Notes: generated from the sequence alone by a model not told the origin. DNA of 64,000 bases from Fluoribacter gormanii (GCF_900156395.1 NZ_FTNL01000020.1:24871-88870), one strand, 5' to 3'. Numbered from the stretch's first letter, positions 8,441 to 17,661 are shown. Program-made: numbers and translations.

Positions 8441-11400
8441 TTATATTGCTTCCTCAGTTAATTGAGTTAAATAACTGCATTGAATTAAATAATCAAGGTA
8501 TTTATTGAATACTGTTTCATCAATTTTTTCACAATAAATGCCGTGATGAGCTAACTGAGTTTTTGTATAAGTACAATCGATTTTCGCCTTATTGTTGTGG
8601 AGATATAAATCAAACAATGAACTGTCTTTATCTACTACTTTTTCCGTAAAGAAGGGACGTAACGGAGAAAATGAGTGATTTAATTGATTTTTCTCTTTAA
8701 TCATTCGTTCCCATTCAGGGTATGTGACATCCTTTACCTTAAAACCCTTGGCTCTAACATATCCAAATAATTGCTCTACACTAACTTCCTGTGGGTTTAT
8801 TAGATGATACGTATCAGACTGATGTGGTTTTTCCATAGCCAAACGAGTAATTGCTTTTGCGACGTAATCGACAGGAACAAAATTGAACCCCACGTCCAAT
8901 ATTGGTCGAGCCCCTAGCTCGATACATCCCTTGAGGATACGACACACCACATCATCCTGGTTCCAATAACCGGTTTGACTTTCCCCCGTAATCAGGCTAG
9001 GCCTGTAAATCGCCGTTGGAATATTATAGGTTCGGGCATGAAGTACCAATTGCTCTGCCAACCATTTTGTTTGATTATAGCCACCATAAATTCCTTCTTG
9101 GGGTGAAAGCTCAGTGTGCTCGCTGATCACCCTGTCATCCATTAAATCAGCCGACATAAAATAGCCTACGGTGGAAATATAATGCAGTGCTTTCAGCTTT
9201 CTGTACCCAGCCAGATCAATAAGTTGTTTTGTACCAAAGACATTGCTTGCTGCAAGTTTTTGATATGGATAAATAAAATTAAGTACCGCGGCTCCATGAA
9301 AAATAAGATCGACCGTATCCGCCAAATAGTACCAATCATGCTTGGAAAGGCCCAAATTATTTTTTTCCAAATTCCCTAGAACGACTTTAATTCGATCATA
9401 ATAAACCGGACTCCATACACCATAGTGTTCCATATTTTTTATTACTCTGCTTATTCCTGTCGCGTGTGAACCGGCCTGAACAAGACAGGTAATCTGCCAG
9501 CTCGTATTGGATAACAGCTCACGTAGCACATATGCTCCCAAGAAACCTGTGCCGCCGGTTAATAATACATGTTGGGGAGTTGCCTTGGGCAAAGAGTTAA
9601 TATGGGTTGTCATGTTTTTATACTGATTAAACTCAGCAACCAAATCAATCGGGGTATGAGAAACCAGTAACTCCTTTGTTTTACCTGAGAACAAATCCAT
9701 TATTTCGCCCAAACTTGGATCTTTGAGTAGAAACTCAATGGATAGGTCTTTTTCAGTGGCTGTTGAAAGGACATAGTACAACTCGCCCAGTTTGAATGAA
9801 TTGACTCCCAATTCGCTTAACTTTTTTTCTTTATCTAAAACCGTAATATCTTCATTAAAAATGGGGTGAAGCATTTGAGCAATGTCTGCCGTTTCAGCAT
9901 GCAGTGTCTTTTCAGGCTCCCCTGCTAAATTCTTTGCGAACGTATCGATGCAGATAATATTTAAATCGCCTTGTAGATATTTTTTCTTACATAGTAAACG
10001 TTGCGTTTTTCCGCTGGTTGTTTTGGGAACTGATTTACGCGCCACAAGAGCCACAACGTCTGCATCAATTCCATGGACTTGTAGCACATTGCTTCGGATG
10101 GTTTTGATTATTTCTTCTAAAGCCAGAGCTTCAACGCCCTTTTTGATTTCTTGAACGATAACCAATAATTCATGATCCTGTTCTTCTATGGAAAAGATGG
10201 CACAGCCGTGCTCCTGTAGATGGGGATGGCATGCATGAATGGTATCTTCCAAATCATGAGGGTAATAATTACGACCACGAATAATAATTAGATCATTCAA
10301 ACGCCCGGTTACATAAAGTGATCCCTGATCCAGATAACCCAAATCCCCGGTGCGTAAAAAAGAATGCGCCTTAGTTGCGAGACGAGCATTAAAGGAGTGT
10401 TTTGTTTCCTGATCTAATTGCCAATATCCCTGAGCAACACTTTTACCTGCCACCCATATTTCCCCAACCACCCGTTCTGGACATTCATACAAAGTCTCAG
10501 GATTTACAATTGCAAGATAGCAAGTGTCAATGGGCTGTCCACAGTTAATTAAACTGCGGGCATCAGGATGGGATTTATCACAATAAAGTACTTCTCCCTG
10601 CTCGAGAGCATTCTTATCAACCCACTGGTAGCTTATTCCTTGTTGGCGATTCCCTCCTGTGACCATCAATGTCGACTCAGCGAGTCCATAGCAGGGATAG
10701 AAAACCTCTGGGGAAAAGCCACAAGGTTTAAAACGTTGGATAAAACGTTCAATAGTTGCCCTGCGAATGGGTTCTGCTCCGCTCATTGCACATTGCAAAC
10801 TACTTAAATCCAAGTGTTCTTTTTCTTTCTCAGTGACTTTACTCGTACATAAATCATAAGCAAAATTGGGAGCTACCGTAGCCGTAGCCCGATAATGTGC
10901 AATCGTTTCCAACCAAATTGCCGGGCGTTGTAAAAAGGTCAATGGCGACATCAATTTTACGGGAATCGTGCTAAAAACAGGTTGTAATATCCCGCCGATA
11001 AGCCCCATATCATGATAATGAGGTAACCAGGAAACACTGATATCTTCTTCAGTAAGACAATTCGCTTTTTCAATTACTAATAAATTATGCAGCAAATTAC
11101 CATGGCTCACCATCACTCCTTTGGGTTTTCCAGTGGAGCCTGAGGTGTATTGTAAAAAAGCAATATGATGCTCAGTAAGAGAGGGAGTACGCCAGGTATC
11201 CGGAGCATTAACCCAATCTTCGGTAGTGATGAATTGTATCACTGCACAATCATCAAATTTTGCATTCAATTTTTTGATTTGCACCATCAGCTCTGTTGTT
11301 GTCAAAACAACATGTGCCCCTGAGTTTTTAATAATACGTTGGGATTTCGCTGCCCAATCTTTTGTGGTGGGTGGATAAGAGGGTACGGCAATAGTCCCTG

Positions 11401-11653
11401 CATACAAACAGCCAAAAAAAGCAGAAATAAACTCAAGACCAGGAGGATAAATAATTAAGACACGATCACCATGATGTGTTACTTCCTGCAAAACACTTGC
11501 TATTTTCTTTGCCTGTTCTGCTAACTCAAGATAAGTCAGGTTATTATTTTCCTTTATTTTTCTGTTTATGAACGTATAGAGTGGAAAATTCGGATTTTTT
11601 TCTACTTTTTTTTCCAGTAAATCGACCAAACTAGTGTAACAATTTTCCCCCAT
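8441..11653 (-). CDS. fatty acyl-AMP ligase / carrier protein / thioester reductase
   Basis: A three-domain, 1070-residue enzyme. Residues 1 to ~570 form an adenylation domain of the fatty-acyl-AMP-ligase type (YTSGSTGKPKGVMVSHGN P-loop, CYGLAESTLMV, RTGDLGYL, KTTSGKTQRL). Residues ~600-675 form a carrier domain whose phosphopantetheine Ser is in ELGVNSFKLGE (the usual DSL is NSF). Residues ~690-1070 form an NAD(P)H-dependent thioester reductase (LLTGGTGFLGAYVL cofactor motif, ISTVGYF, and the YNQTK Tyr/Lys pair). Known enzymes of this plan activate a carboxylic acid, hold it as a thioester and release an aldehyde or alcohol. No further biosynthetic gene is adjacent. It is 105 bp upstream of the PP2C-like gene on the same strand. 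The acid substrate is unknown; a fatty acid is the default guess. Confidence 0.88.
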   Translation of the reverse strand: MGENCYTSLVDLLEKKVEKNPNFPLYTFINRKIKENNNLTYLELAEQAKKIASVLQEVTHHGDRVLIIYPPGLEFISAFFGCLYAGTIAVPSYPPTTKDWAAKSQRIIKNSGAHVVLTTTELMVQIKKLNAKFDDCAVIQFITTEDWVNAPDTWRTPSLTEHHIAFLQYTSGSTGKPKGVMVSHGNLLHNLLVIEKANCLTEEDISVSWLPHYHDMGLIGGILQPVFSTIPVKLMSPLTFLQRPAIWLETIAHYRATATVAPNFAYDLCTSKVTEKEKEHLDLSSLQCAMSGAEPIRRATIERFIQRFKPCGFSPEVFYPCYGLAESTLMVTGGNRQQGISYQWVDKNALEQGEVLYCDKSHPDARSLINCGQPIDTCYLAIVNPETLYECPERVVGEIWVAGKSVAQGYWQLDQETKHSFNARLATKAHSFLRTGDLGYLDQGSLYVTGRLNDLIIIRGRNYYPHDLEDTIHACHPHLQEHGCAIFSIEEQDHELLVIVQEIKKGVEALALEEIIKTIRSNVLQVHGIDADVVALVARKSVPKTTSGKTQRLLCKKKYLQGDLNIICIDTFAKNLAGEPEKTLHAETADIAQMLHPIFNEDITVLDKEKKLSELGVNSFKLGELYYVLSTATEKDLSIEFLLKDPSLGEIMDLFSGKTKELLVSHTPIDLVAEFNQYKNMTTHINSLPKATPQHVLLTGGTGFLGAYVLRELLSNTSWQITCLVQAGSHATGISRVIKNMEHYGVWSPVYYDRIKVVLGNLEKNNLGLSKHDWYYLADTVDLIFHGAAVLNFIYPYQKLAASNVFGTKQLIDLAGYRKLKALHYISTVGYFMSADLMDDRVISEHTELSPQEGIYGGYNQTKWLAEQLVLHARTYNIPTAIYRPSLITGESQTGYWNQDDVVCRILKGCIELGARPILDVGFNFVPVDYVAKAITRLAMEKPHQSDTYHLINPQEVSVEQLFGYVRAKGFKVKDVTYPEWERMIKEKNQLNHSFSPLRPFFTEKVVDKDSSLFDLYLHNNKAKIDCTYTKTQLAHHGIYCEKIDETVFNKYLDYLIQCSYLTQLTEEAI

Positions 11654-11808
11654 ACCAAACCCCTAAATCCAAGATAATTATGGCTGAACTTTATTAAGAA
11701 ATGCATGAAAACTCTTCAGCGTAATTTATTATGGAAGATCTATTTGAAAAGTACAGCAATCTCAGACAAACTAAAAAAGTTAAAACGAAGTTTTGTAGGA
11801 CTAATCGA

Positions 11809-12183
11809 ATGGCCAAATTCATAGTGAAAGCAATTCTGAAATTAAAAGAAGCGAGCCGTTATTCTTTTGATGGATTCAAAGCGGCCTTTCAAGACGAATT
11901 CGCATTTCGCCTTGAGCTCTTAGTGGGCATCATTGCCTTACCCGTTGCCATTTTTATAGGAAAAACCTACATTGAGCGGGCTTTATTAATTAGTACTTTG
12001 CTCCTAGTTATCGTAGCTGAATTATTAAATTCAGCTGTAGAAACCACATTGAATCGAATTGATCGCTCTTGGAACCCGTTAACGAAAAAAGCCAAAGATT
12101 TGGGCTCCGCTGCGGTGTTCGTCACACTTATTAATGCACTCGTAGTGTGGATTATGATTATTATCTCTCGCCTTCAAGCGTAG
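11809..12183 (+). CDS. dgkA: diacylglycerol kinase (prokaryotic DgkA)
   Basis: Small integral membrane kinase that phosphorylates diacylglycerol to phosphatidic acid. The 124-residue product from the ATG at 11809 matches the normal DgkA length and start (MAKFIVKAILKLKEASRYSFDGF). It shows the conserved FQDEFAFRLELL amphipathic/TM1 region and AELLNSAVETTLNRID with catalytic and metal-binding Glu residues, and has three transmembrane helices. An upstream in-frame ATG at 11731 would add 26 atypical residues. The gene is divergent from the FAAL-reductase gene and converges on the kinase gene with a gap of only 25 bp. Confidence 0.93.
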   Translation: MAKFIVKAILKLKEASRYSFDGFKAAFQDEFAFRLELLVGIIALPVAIFIGKTYIERALLISTLLLVIVAELLNSAVETTLNRIDRSWNPLTKKAKDLGSAAVFVTLINALVVWIMIIISRLQA

Positions 12184-12208
12184 ATCTAAAGGTAGACTTC
12201 GCTCGCAA

Positions 12209-14014
12209 TTAATGCGTAAAAGTTGCTGTATTTTGAATAAATTGAGTGATTTCCTCTAATTGAGTTTTTGCAATATATTCATTTTGCTCTTTTTCCGGGT
12301 CGATCTGCGCCAGTTTTTGATACAGTTTCTCAATGTTCTCATGTCGGCCTTTGCCCCAAATTTTGGAATGGCTGAAAAAGTAAAAGAATCCTGCTGTCGT
12401 CTTTGATTGACCTAGTTGGTGTAATTGTTGCAATTGATCTAGAGGTGATAAAGGCGAACTTAAAATACTCGCAATTTTTCTCATCCCGGTGCTGTTCGTA
12501 TTTATAAATTTTTCCGTTAACTGTTTATTATTTACCATTACCTTGACGCATTCATTAAAACTATACATCGCGTTCTTAAATTTCAGATTTTCCTGTTGCA
12601 GCATATGAATTACATTTTCTACATTAGGGTAAGGATTATCTTCATCATCAAAATCTACGCTGCGATTTTCCTTTACCAATTTTTTTGACAATTCGTAATG
12701 AGACTTAGGTAAGGAAAATTTTGAAATTTCACGGTAAATTGCCATTCTTTTTTGAAGCATTCTTCGATTAAATGCATCACTTAGTACATTATGTTCATAC
12801 AATTGGTTATCCCTAAATGGGGATAGGGAATGCTTTGCTTTCAATAAATTCATACGTTGATGGTAGGCCTCAAACGCTTCAAAATGTTGAGACATGACCG
12901 CCCAGTTATCATTAAAATTTTTATACGCATCCATTCTTGAAGGCAGAGTAATAAGAAATTTATTGACTTGTTCAATTGTAGGACGCTCTTCGGGTTTTCT
13001 ACTTTGGAGACCGCTCAGTAACATCTTAATGTCGTCTAAAAGATAGGGATCAATTTCGGATACATCATAACCCGTAAATAAACCATCAAAACAATAAGAA
13101 ACACTAGCTAAATCTCTGAGGTTTGTCGCTAATTCCTTATATTTTAAAATATACTTTGCACCAAAAATTTCACCCAAAATTGCTGCTAACGCATACATAT
13201 CCGATTGATAAGTACTGCCCTCCCCCAAAATGACCTCCGGAGCCATGTAAGCCAATGTTCCCGAACGTTTTAGATTATTCCTTGAATCAATGTCTTCAGC
13301 CAAACCAAAATCGATAAAAATAATAAAAAATTGCCCATTATCTAGCTTTTTATAACAAATGTTTGCTGGCTTAAGATCGCGATGGACCACATTTTTTTGC
13401 TGTAACAAAAGCTTCTCGCTAGCAACGCGAGCCGCAACTTCCAGTCGGAACTGAAACGAATAATTGTAGCTGGGCGTAAAAGGCAATAGCTTATCAAGAC
13501 TGGTGCCACAATCCTCCAGGATTGTAATTACTTTATCTTGTGCTCCAACAACACCAACAACATTTACCCCATGTTTTTTTTGTCTTGCTGCTTCTTTTAA
13601 AGTCCGCGACAAGAGTTCAGGATAGCGTGTATCTTCTGTTGGCCGTTGAATTTTGATCACATCATTTACTGGGACTAGTTGGGCTTGATACCCCTTTTTT
13701 TTTGAATCATGAGTTACAACTATTTTATATTTTGATTCATTTACTGAACCAAAACCACCTTTGCCTTTGTGGGTATTATCAATAATATGCCATTGATTTT
13801 TACCCGATCGAACTAGATTATGACTAAAGGTAAATTGCTCATCGCTTGAAAAGAGACTTAATTTTGATGATTTTCCTGAAATGGAACTATTAAACAGTGA
13901 AGGTAGAAAAGTTATACTCTCTTTTTGTTTAAACAAAAATTTTGCAACTTTGCCATCCAGGAAAATAGGGCCTTTTTTATTTTTCCACACTACTTCAAAA
14001 TCAGTATACACCAT
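12209..14014 (-). CDS. eukaryotic-like Ser/Thr protein kinase, candidate Dot/Icm effector
   Basis: 601 residues. A kinase domain spans roughly residues 80-370. It has the glycine loop GKGGFGSV (about 86), the ATP lysine in DVIKIQRP, catalytic loop VVHRDLKPANICY (about 210), metal motif IDFGLAED (about 237) and activation-segment end GTLAYMAPEV, so all catalytic residues are present. The ~80-residue N-terminal part and the ~230-residue helical C-terminal part match no domain I know. There is no transmembrane segment or PASTA domain, unlike housekeeping bacterial kinases. The C-terminus is polar and Glu-rich (DPEKEQNEYIAKTQLEE), as in many type IVB effectors. It is best read as a LegK-type translocated kinase; translocation is an inference. 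Confidence 0.82.
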   Translation of the reverse strand: MVYTDFEVVWKNKKGPIFLDGKVAKFLFKQKESITFLPSLFNSSISGKSSKLSLFSSDEQFTFSHNLVRSGKNQWHIIDNTHKGKGGFGSVNESKYKIVVTHDSKKKGYQAQLVPVNDVIKIQRPTEDTRYPELLSRTLKEAARQKKHGVNVVGVVGAQDKVITILEDCGTSLDKLLPFTPSYNYSFQFRLEVAARVASEKLLLQQKNVVHRDLKPANICYKKLDNGQFFIIFIDFGLAEDIDSRNNLKRSGTLAYMAPEVILGEGSTYQSDMYALAAILGEIFGAKYILKYKELATNLRDLASVSYCFDGLFTGYDVSEIDPYLLDDIKMLLSGLQSRKPEERPTIEQVNKFLITLPSRMDAYKNFNDNWAVMSQHFEAFEAYHQRMNLLKAKHSLSPFRDNQLYEHNVLSDAFNRRMLQKRMAIYREISKFSLPKSHYELSKKLVKENRSVDFDDEDNPYPNVENVIHMLQQENLKFKNAMYSFNECVKVMVNNKQLTEKFINTNSTGMRKIASILSSPLSPLDQLQQLHQLGQSKTTAGFFYFFSHSKIWGKGRHENIEKLYQKLAQIDPEKEQNEYIAKTQLEEITQFIQNTATFTH

Positions 14015-14169
14015 ATTTTGTCCATAACACTTGAAGCAAAAAACAGGATGTTCATAATATCAGCTTCTTCTTGTAAGAAGAAAAAAAATTTAAATCCACT
14101 TACGAGAATTGATGATTCGGGTTAATATAGGCGCTTATTACAGCATTTGCGTACCAATTAAACCGAAAA

Positions 14170-15141
14170 ATGTCCATACCAGTACCTCATAAAAAATGCG
14201 TTTCCTGCGTTGTTCCAGTCTACAATGAAGAGGCAGGAATTTCAGAGTTCATTGCTGCATTGACGGATACCCTGCAAAAACTTGGCTATGCTTATGAAAT
14301 ACTTATTGTGGATGATGGCAGCCACGACAACACGCCGCTGATTATTCAACAATTAAGAACTCAATTTGTGCTTCGCTGCATTCGTTTTAGTCGAAATTTT
14401 GGTAAAGAAAATGCCATCAGCGCAGGTCTTGATCATGCCCAAGGTGACGCCGTTATCTTAATCGATGCCGACTTCCAACACCCTCTCGAACTTTTAAGTC
14501 AATTTCTTTCCAAATGGGAAGAGGGTTATGATATGGTTTATGCCGTACGACAAAATCGTTCCGATGAGTCCTGGCTGAAAAGAACGTGCGCCAAAGCGTT
14601 CTATCAATTTACCTCACGAATAAATCGGATTAATATCCCTGCAAATGCTGGAGATTTTAGACTCCTGGATCGAAAAATCGTAAAAGCACTCCAGAAATTA
14701 CCTGAACGAAATCGATTCATGAAGGGTTTATACAGTTGGGTCGGATTTAAACAAATTGCAATTCCTTTTGAAGTCCAACCTCGTAAAGCAGGTTCGTCAC
14801 AATGGAATTTTTATTCGCTTTTGGATTTGGCAATCACTGGGATTACATCATTTACTGCATTTCCGTTACGGATGATTGCAATTGGTGGAATTGGCGTGGC
14901 AACCCTGGCAATACTTTACGGCCTTTGGATTATTATCAGTACCCTGATTTTTGGTATAGAAACACCTGGTTGGGCAACCATAGTCACCACAATTACTTTC
15001 TTTGGTGGTTTGCAACTCTTTGCCTTGGGTGTAGTGGGTGAATACATTGGCCGCGTCTTTGATGAAGTCAAACACCGGCCTCATTACGTTATTGATGAGG
15101 AATCCAGTTTTGATGACAACCAAACTGAAATTAAGGCATAG
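14170..15141 (+). CDS. GT2 family polyprenyl-phosphate glycosyltransferase (GtrB/DPM1-like)
   Basis: Membrane-anchored inverting glycosyltransferase of 323 residues that would transfer a sugar from a nucleotide donor to undecaprenyl phosphate. The GT-A domain shows VVPVYNEEAGI, IVDDGSHDNT, IDADFQHPLEL (DAD metal motif) and NAGDFRLLDRK. Two C-terminal transmembrane helices (about 230-255 and 265-295) end in GEYIGRVFDEVK. It overlaps the start of the GtrA-family gene by 29 bp. The pair resembles O-antigen or lipid-A sugar modification systems in which GtrB makes the lipid-linked sugar and GtrA flips it. The sugar cannot be named. Confidence 0.88.
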   Translation: MSIPVPHKKCVSCVVPVYNEEAGISEFIAALTDTLQKLGYAYEILIVDDGSHDNTPLIIQQLRTQFVLRCIRFSRNFGKENAISAGLDHAQGDAVILIDADFQHPLELLSQFLSKWEEGYDMVYAVRQNRSDESWLKRTCAKAFYQFTSRINRINIPANAGDFRLLDRKIVKALQKLPERNRFMKGLYSWVGFKQIAIPFEVQPRKAGSSQWNFYSLLDLAITGITSFTAFPLRMIAIGGIGVATLAILYGLWIIISTLIFGIETPGWATIVTTITFFGGLQLFALGVVGEYIGRVFDEVKHRPHYVIDEESSFDDNQTEIKA

Positions 15142-15523
15142 ACTCATTTTTTTTATAGGTATTGGTAGTTCTGCTGCGTTGATACATCTCTTTACTGTAT
15201 TCAATTTAGTGAAATATATGCATGTGCAGGCACTAGTAGCCAATATCTTTGCCTTTTTAATTGCCTTTAATGTCAGCTTTTTAGGGCATAAGTATTTAAC
15301 CTTTTCTCAATTACATGATGAAAAAACCTTGAGTTTACCCCATTTTTTTATAGTCGCCGCTTCCGCGGGACTCATTAATGAAATGCTTTATTTCTTACTT
15401 TTACGTTACACTAGCTTAAATTACCTGTTTGCTTTATTTCTCGTTTTAGGCTGTGTTTCCGTTTATAGCTTCATCATCTCCAGATTTTGGGCCTGCCGTC
15501 AGATTCAACGCAATAAGTCCTGA
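15113..15523 (+). CDS. GtrA family membrane protein (lipid-linked sugar flippase)
   Basis: Small four-helix membrane protein of about 136 residues: FFIGIGSSAALIHL, ANIFAFLIAFNVSFLGHKYLTF (the family's NF/SF..kYvTF signature) and a C-terminal YSFIISRFWACR. The ATG at 15113 is chosen. It starts inside the GT2 gene, as is usual for such coupled pairs, and gives the normal family length; the open frame extends up to 15038. Its likely role is translocating the undecaprenyl-phosphate sugar made by the preceding enzyme. Confidence 0.82.
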   Translation: MTTKLKLRHRLIFFIGIGSSAALIHLFTVFNLVKYMHVQALVANIFAFLIAFNVSFLGHKYLTFSQLHDEKTLSLPHFFIVAASAGLINEMLYFLLLRYTSLNYLFALFLVLGCVSVYSFIISRFWACRQIQRNKS

Positions 15524-15580
15524 TGGTCAAAACCAACTCTTAAAAATATACTTGCGCTTACTCCTAACCACCAACAACCA

Positions 15581-15644
15581 CGTCATCCTTGTAGATGACG
15601 GATATTTTTCGGGCAGTCTATTCCAGTGTGCGCCTACGCTGGAA
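15581..15644. repeat. two-hairpin intergenic repeat-like segment
   Basis: CGTCATC-CTTGTA-GATGACG (15581-15600) is a perfect 7-bp stem. A second, imperfect palindrome follows at 15621-15644, starting TTCCAGTG and ending CGCTGGAA. The stretch lies in the 129-bp convergent gap between the GtrA gene and the RES toxin. It looks like a dispersed repeat element and could also end transcription. Confidence 0.45.
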
Positions 15645-15652
15645 CAAACCAA

Positions 15653-16360
15653 TTAAATTTCGACTTCACTTTGTTCGAGGATAATTTCCTCTTCACCTCG
15701 AATGCATTGAACTGTTCTCTTTTTTACATCAAAAACATATTGTAATCTGCAATATTCTCTCGGATTAGAGAGCAGATTTGGATTAAAAACAACGAGATTA
15801 ATCCCTTGTAAATGGCGAGCAGAAGGAACAATCAATAATGGATGTCCTTCATGAGCCACCCTTCTACCCGTTTCTTGGCATTGAGTATAATTATCCGGAT
15901 CAACAAGCCAGGGGAACTCTTCTTTTTTTGCAGTCAGATCAAGCCCCAATCCTTGGCAATAAACTTTGGCAACTCGTCTGTCGATGATGACGGTATCTTG
16001 TGTTTGAAAAATTTCCCACGAATCTTTGATTTCTTGAATAAAATGATACTTTGTTTCATAAATCGTCGTTTTCAATGTTTCTGAACCATACCAGCATGCA
16101 ATTGCACCATCGCTATAACGCGAGCTTGTTATCTTTTCAAATGGATAATCAATAAAATCATTCTTACTGTAATCAAATGCGCGTTGTATTAACGATTGAT
16201 GGGTTAATTCAGGATGGGTATAACTTTCTATGCTATTGGCTGCGTCCCAATTTACTGGATCATCACTGAGATCATCAAATAAATCCTGGGATACTTTTAT
16301 TCCCCTTATATTTCTAAAAACATCTTGTGAATATTCCCTGACAGTATCAAACAAAGACAC
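15653..16360 (-). CDS. RES-domain toxin (predicted NAD+-degrading)
   Basis: 235-residue protein of the RES family (the toxin group that includes MbcT), which depletes NAD+ by phosphorolysis or hydrolysis. The domain shows the conserved Arg-Tyr-Glu-Ser arrangement: TSSRYSDGAIACWYGSE, LKTTIYETKYHF, and the later LLIVPSARHLQGINLVVFNP. The GTG start at 16360 lies 2 nt after the antitoxin stop codon, so translation is probably coupled. The antitoxin gene is upstream, which is the standard order for xre-res pairs. Confidence 0.87.
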   Translation of the reverse strand: MSLFDTVREYSQDVFRNIRGIKVSQDLFDDLSDDPVNWDAANSIESYTHPELTHQSLIQRAFDYSKNDFIDYPFEKITSSRYSDGAIACWYGSETLKTTIYETKYHFIQEIKDSWEIFQTQDTVIIDRRVAKVYCQGLGLDLTAKKEEFPWLVDPDNYTQCQETGRRVAHEGHPLLIVPSARHLQGINLVVFNPNLLSNPREYCRLQYVFDVKKRTVQCIRGEEEIILEQSEVEI

Positions 16361-16362
16361 GT

Positions 16363-16764
16363 TTACTGACCTCGCATAAAATCTGTGAGCCGCCTTATTT
16401 GAGCAATTCCAATGTAACCTTGCTCCAGCATAAGGTCTAAAGGGCGAAGATTATGGAGTTTTTGATTCCTCCCTTTTATCCATTGATAGACTATCTCTCG
16501 ATTGTATGGATAAAGAATTCTCAGGTTTTTGTGAATTCCCAAAAGATTACCTACTCGCTCGATTGTATCTCTGCCAGATATATGAGCTGTTCCTTTTTTA
16601 AATTTGGCAAGTTGCGCGGGACTGATACCCCCTAAAAGCTCACACTCCTCTTCATTTTTCAATTGCCAATGCTTGAAAAGTGCAACCACGTTCTGGGTAT
16701 TGCGTTTGAGAACGTCTTCACTTAAATCTTGAAAGGTAAAAGGTGCCAATTGTAAATGATTCAT
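16363..16764 (-). CDS. Xre/MbcA/ParS-type antitoxin (DUF2384)
   Basis: 133-residue antitoxin partner of the RES toxin. It has an N-terminal helix-turn-helix part (LLGGISPAQLAKFKKG) and a C-terminal DUF2384-type toxin-binding tail (NLRPLDLMLEQGYIGIAQIRRLTDFMRGQ). Typical members neutralise the toxin and repress the operon. Upstream DNA (16770-16830) is very AT-rich (TATAGTATATAAATAG) and probably holds the promoter and operator. Confidence 0.85.
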   Translation of the reverse strand: MNHLQLAPFTFQDLSEDVLKRNTQNVVALFKHWQLKNEEECELLGGISPAQLAKFKKGTAHISGRDTIERVGNLLGIHKNLRILYPYNREIVYQWIKGRNQKLHNLRPLDLMLEQGYIGIAQIRRLTDFMRGQ

Positions 16765-16940
16765 GCCAAAACCCTCTATTTATAGATAATTATAGTATAT
16801 AAATAGATTTATACAATTAATTTTGCCATGAGATGTTGGCATTTGAACCCCATACAGAAAAATTCAAGAAATTAAACCCAGTTTTTAGTCGATAGTAAAT
16901 TGTCAGTGATTACGTTTTTCGTGGAGGTTTCGATGTTGAA

Positions 16941-17285
16941 TCATGTGTTATCAGGAGATAGAAAATCAGGACACATGCCATTAACTACTTCAACAGGCTC
17001 ACGAATGATGAGGCGATTTCCAACCATTTCCTTCACTTTGGGTAATATGGCATCCACCTTATCCATTGTATCAATGAATTGCACTACTAAAGGAAGTTTG
17101 CTTCCTATATCAACCAATGATGCAGAGACAACGGGATTTTTAAGCGTAAACCCAGCAACTGCGCGCAACACCATTCCACTGGCTATTTCAGCCTTATCAA
17201 GCATACTCAATAACTCAAGATGCAAAGGGCGATGTTGCCATTTATCTGCTTCGTTGATATAGATGGAGACTTTTACGTGATTCAT
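16941..17285 (-). CDS. DUF190 family protein, CrcB partner
   Basis: 114-residue DUF190 protein, a small ferredoxin-like fold often encoded next to crcB. It reads MNHVKVSIYINEADKWQHRPLHLELLSML, then GMVLRAVAGF and VVQFIDTMDKVDAILPKV. It starts 1 nt after the crcB stop, so the two are surely one transcript. The biochemical function of DUF190 is unknown; association with fluoride or ion homeostasis rests on the gene neighbourhood. Confidence 0.82.
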   Translation of the reverse strand: MNHVKVSIYINEADKWQHRPLHLELLSMLDKAEIASGMVLRAVAGFTLKNPVVSASLVDIGSKLPLVVQFIDTMDKVDAILPKVKEMVGNRLIIREPVEVVNGMCPDFLSPDNT

Positions 17286-17286
17286 T

Positions 17287-17661
17287 TTAGATTGCCCGAG
17301 CGAGCACTATACCCGCAACAACAGCCAATAATGAAAAAAGATTATTGCAAATAAAATTTAGTGCAGCAAGTGCATAATCACTTTGTTCTGCCAGTACATA
17401 GGTTTCATAACTGAAACTTGAAAAGGTGGTATAAGCCCCACAAAACCCAACGGCAACAAACGAGCGCCATCGGGGATCAACTTCCACTCGCTCTAAAGTC
17501 CAGGCAAGAAAGAAACCTAATATGAAGCTTCCAGTAAGATTAACAATGAATGTTCCAAAAGGAATATCTGCTGATAAATACTTAACGGAAAAACGACCTA
17601 CGAGATAGCGTAAATTCGCACCGATGATCGCCCCACAAGAGATCCAAAAAACGTCATTCAA
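17287..17661 (-). CDS. crcB: fluoride ion channel CrcB/Fluc
   Basis: 124-residue dual-topology inner membrane protein that exports fluoride. Four transmembrane helices and the signatures GAIIGANLRYLVGRF, GTFIVNLTGSFILGFF and VGFCGAYTTFSSFSYE are present; the central Asn and the TTFSSFS Phe residues of the pore are intact. The start codon is TTG at 17661, supported by AGGAAG 6 nt upstream. No fluoride riboswitch could be recognised in the short leader. Confidence 0.93.
   Translation of the reverse strand: MNDVFWISCGAIIGANLRYLVGRFSVKYLSADIPFGTFIVNLTGSFILGFFLAWTLERVEVDPRWRSFVAVGFCGAYTTFSSFSYETYVLAEQSDYALAALNFICNNLFSLLAVVAGIVLARAI

Noticed and set aside
16900..17262. 120-codon plus-strand open frame opposite the DUF190 gene
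   Set aside because: It is antisense to a recognisable DUF190 protein, has low-complexity composition and no family resemblance.
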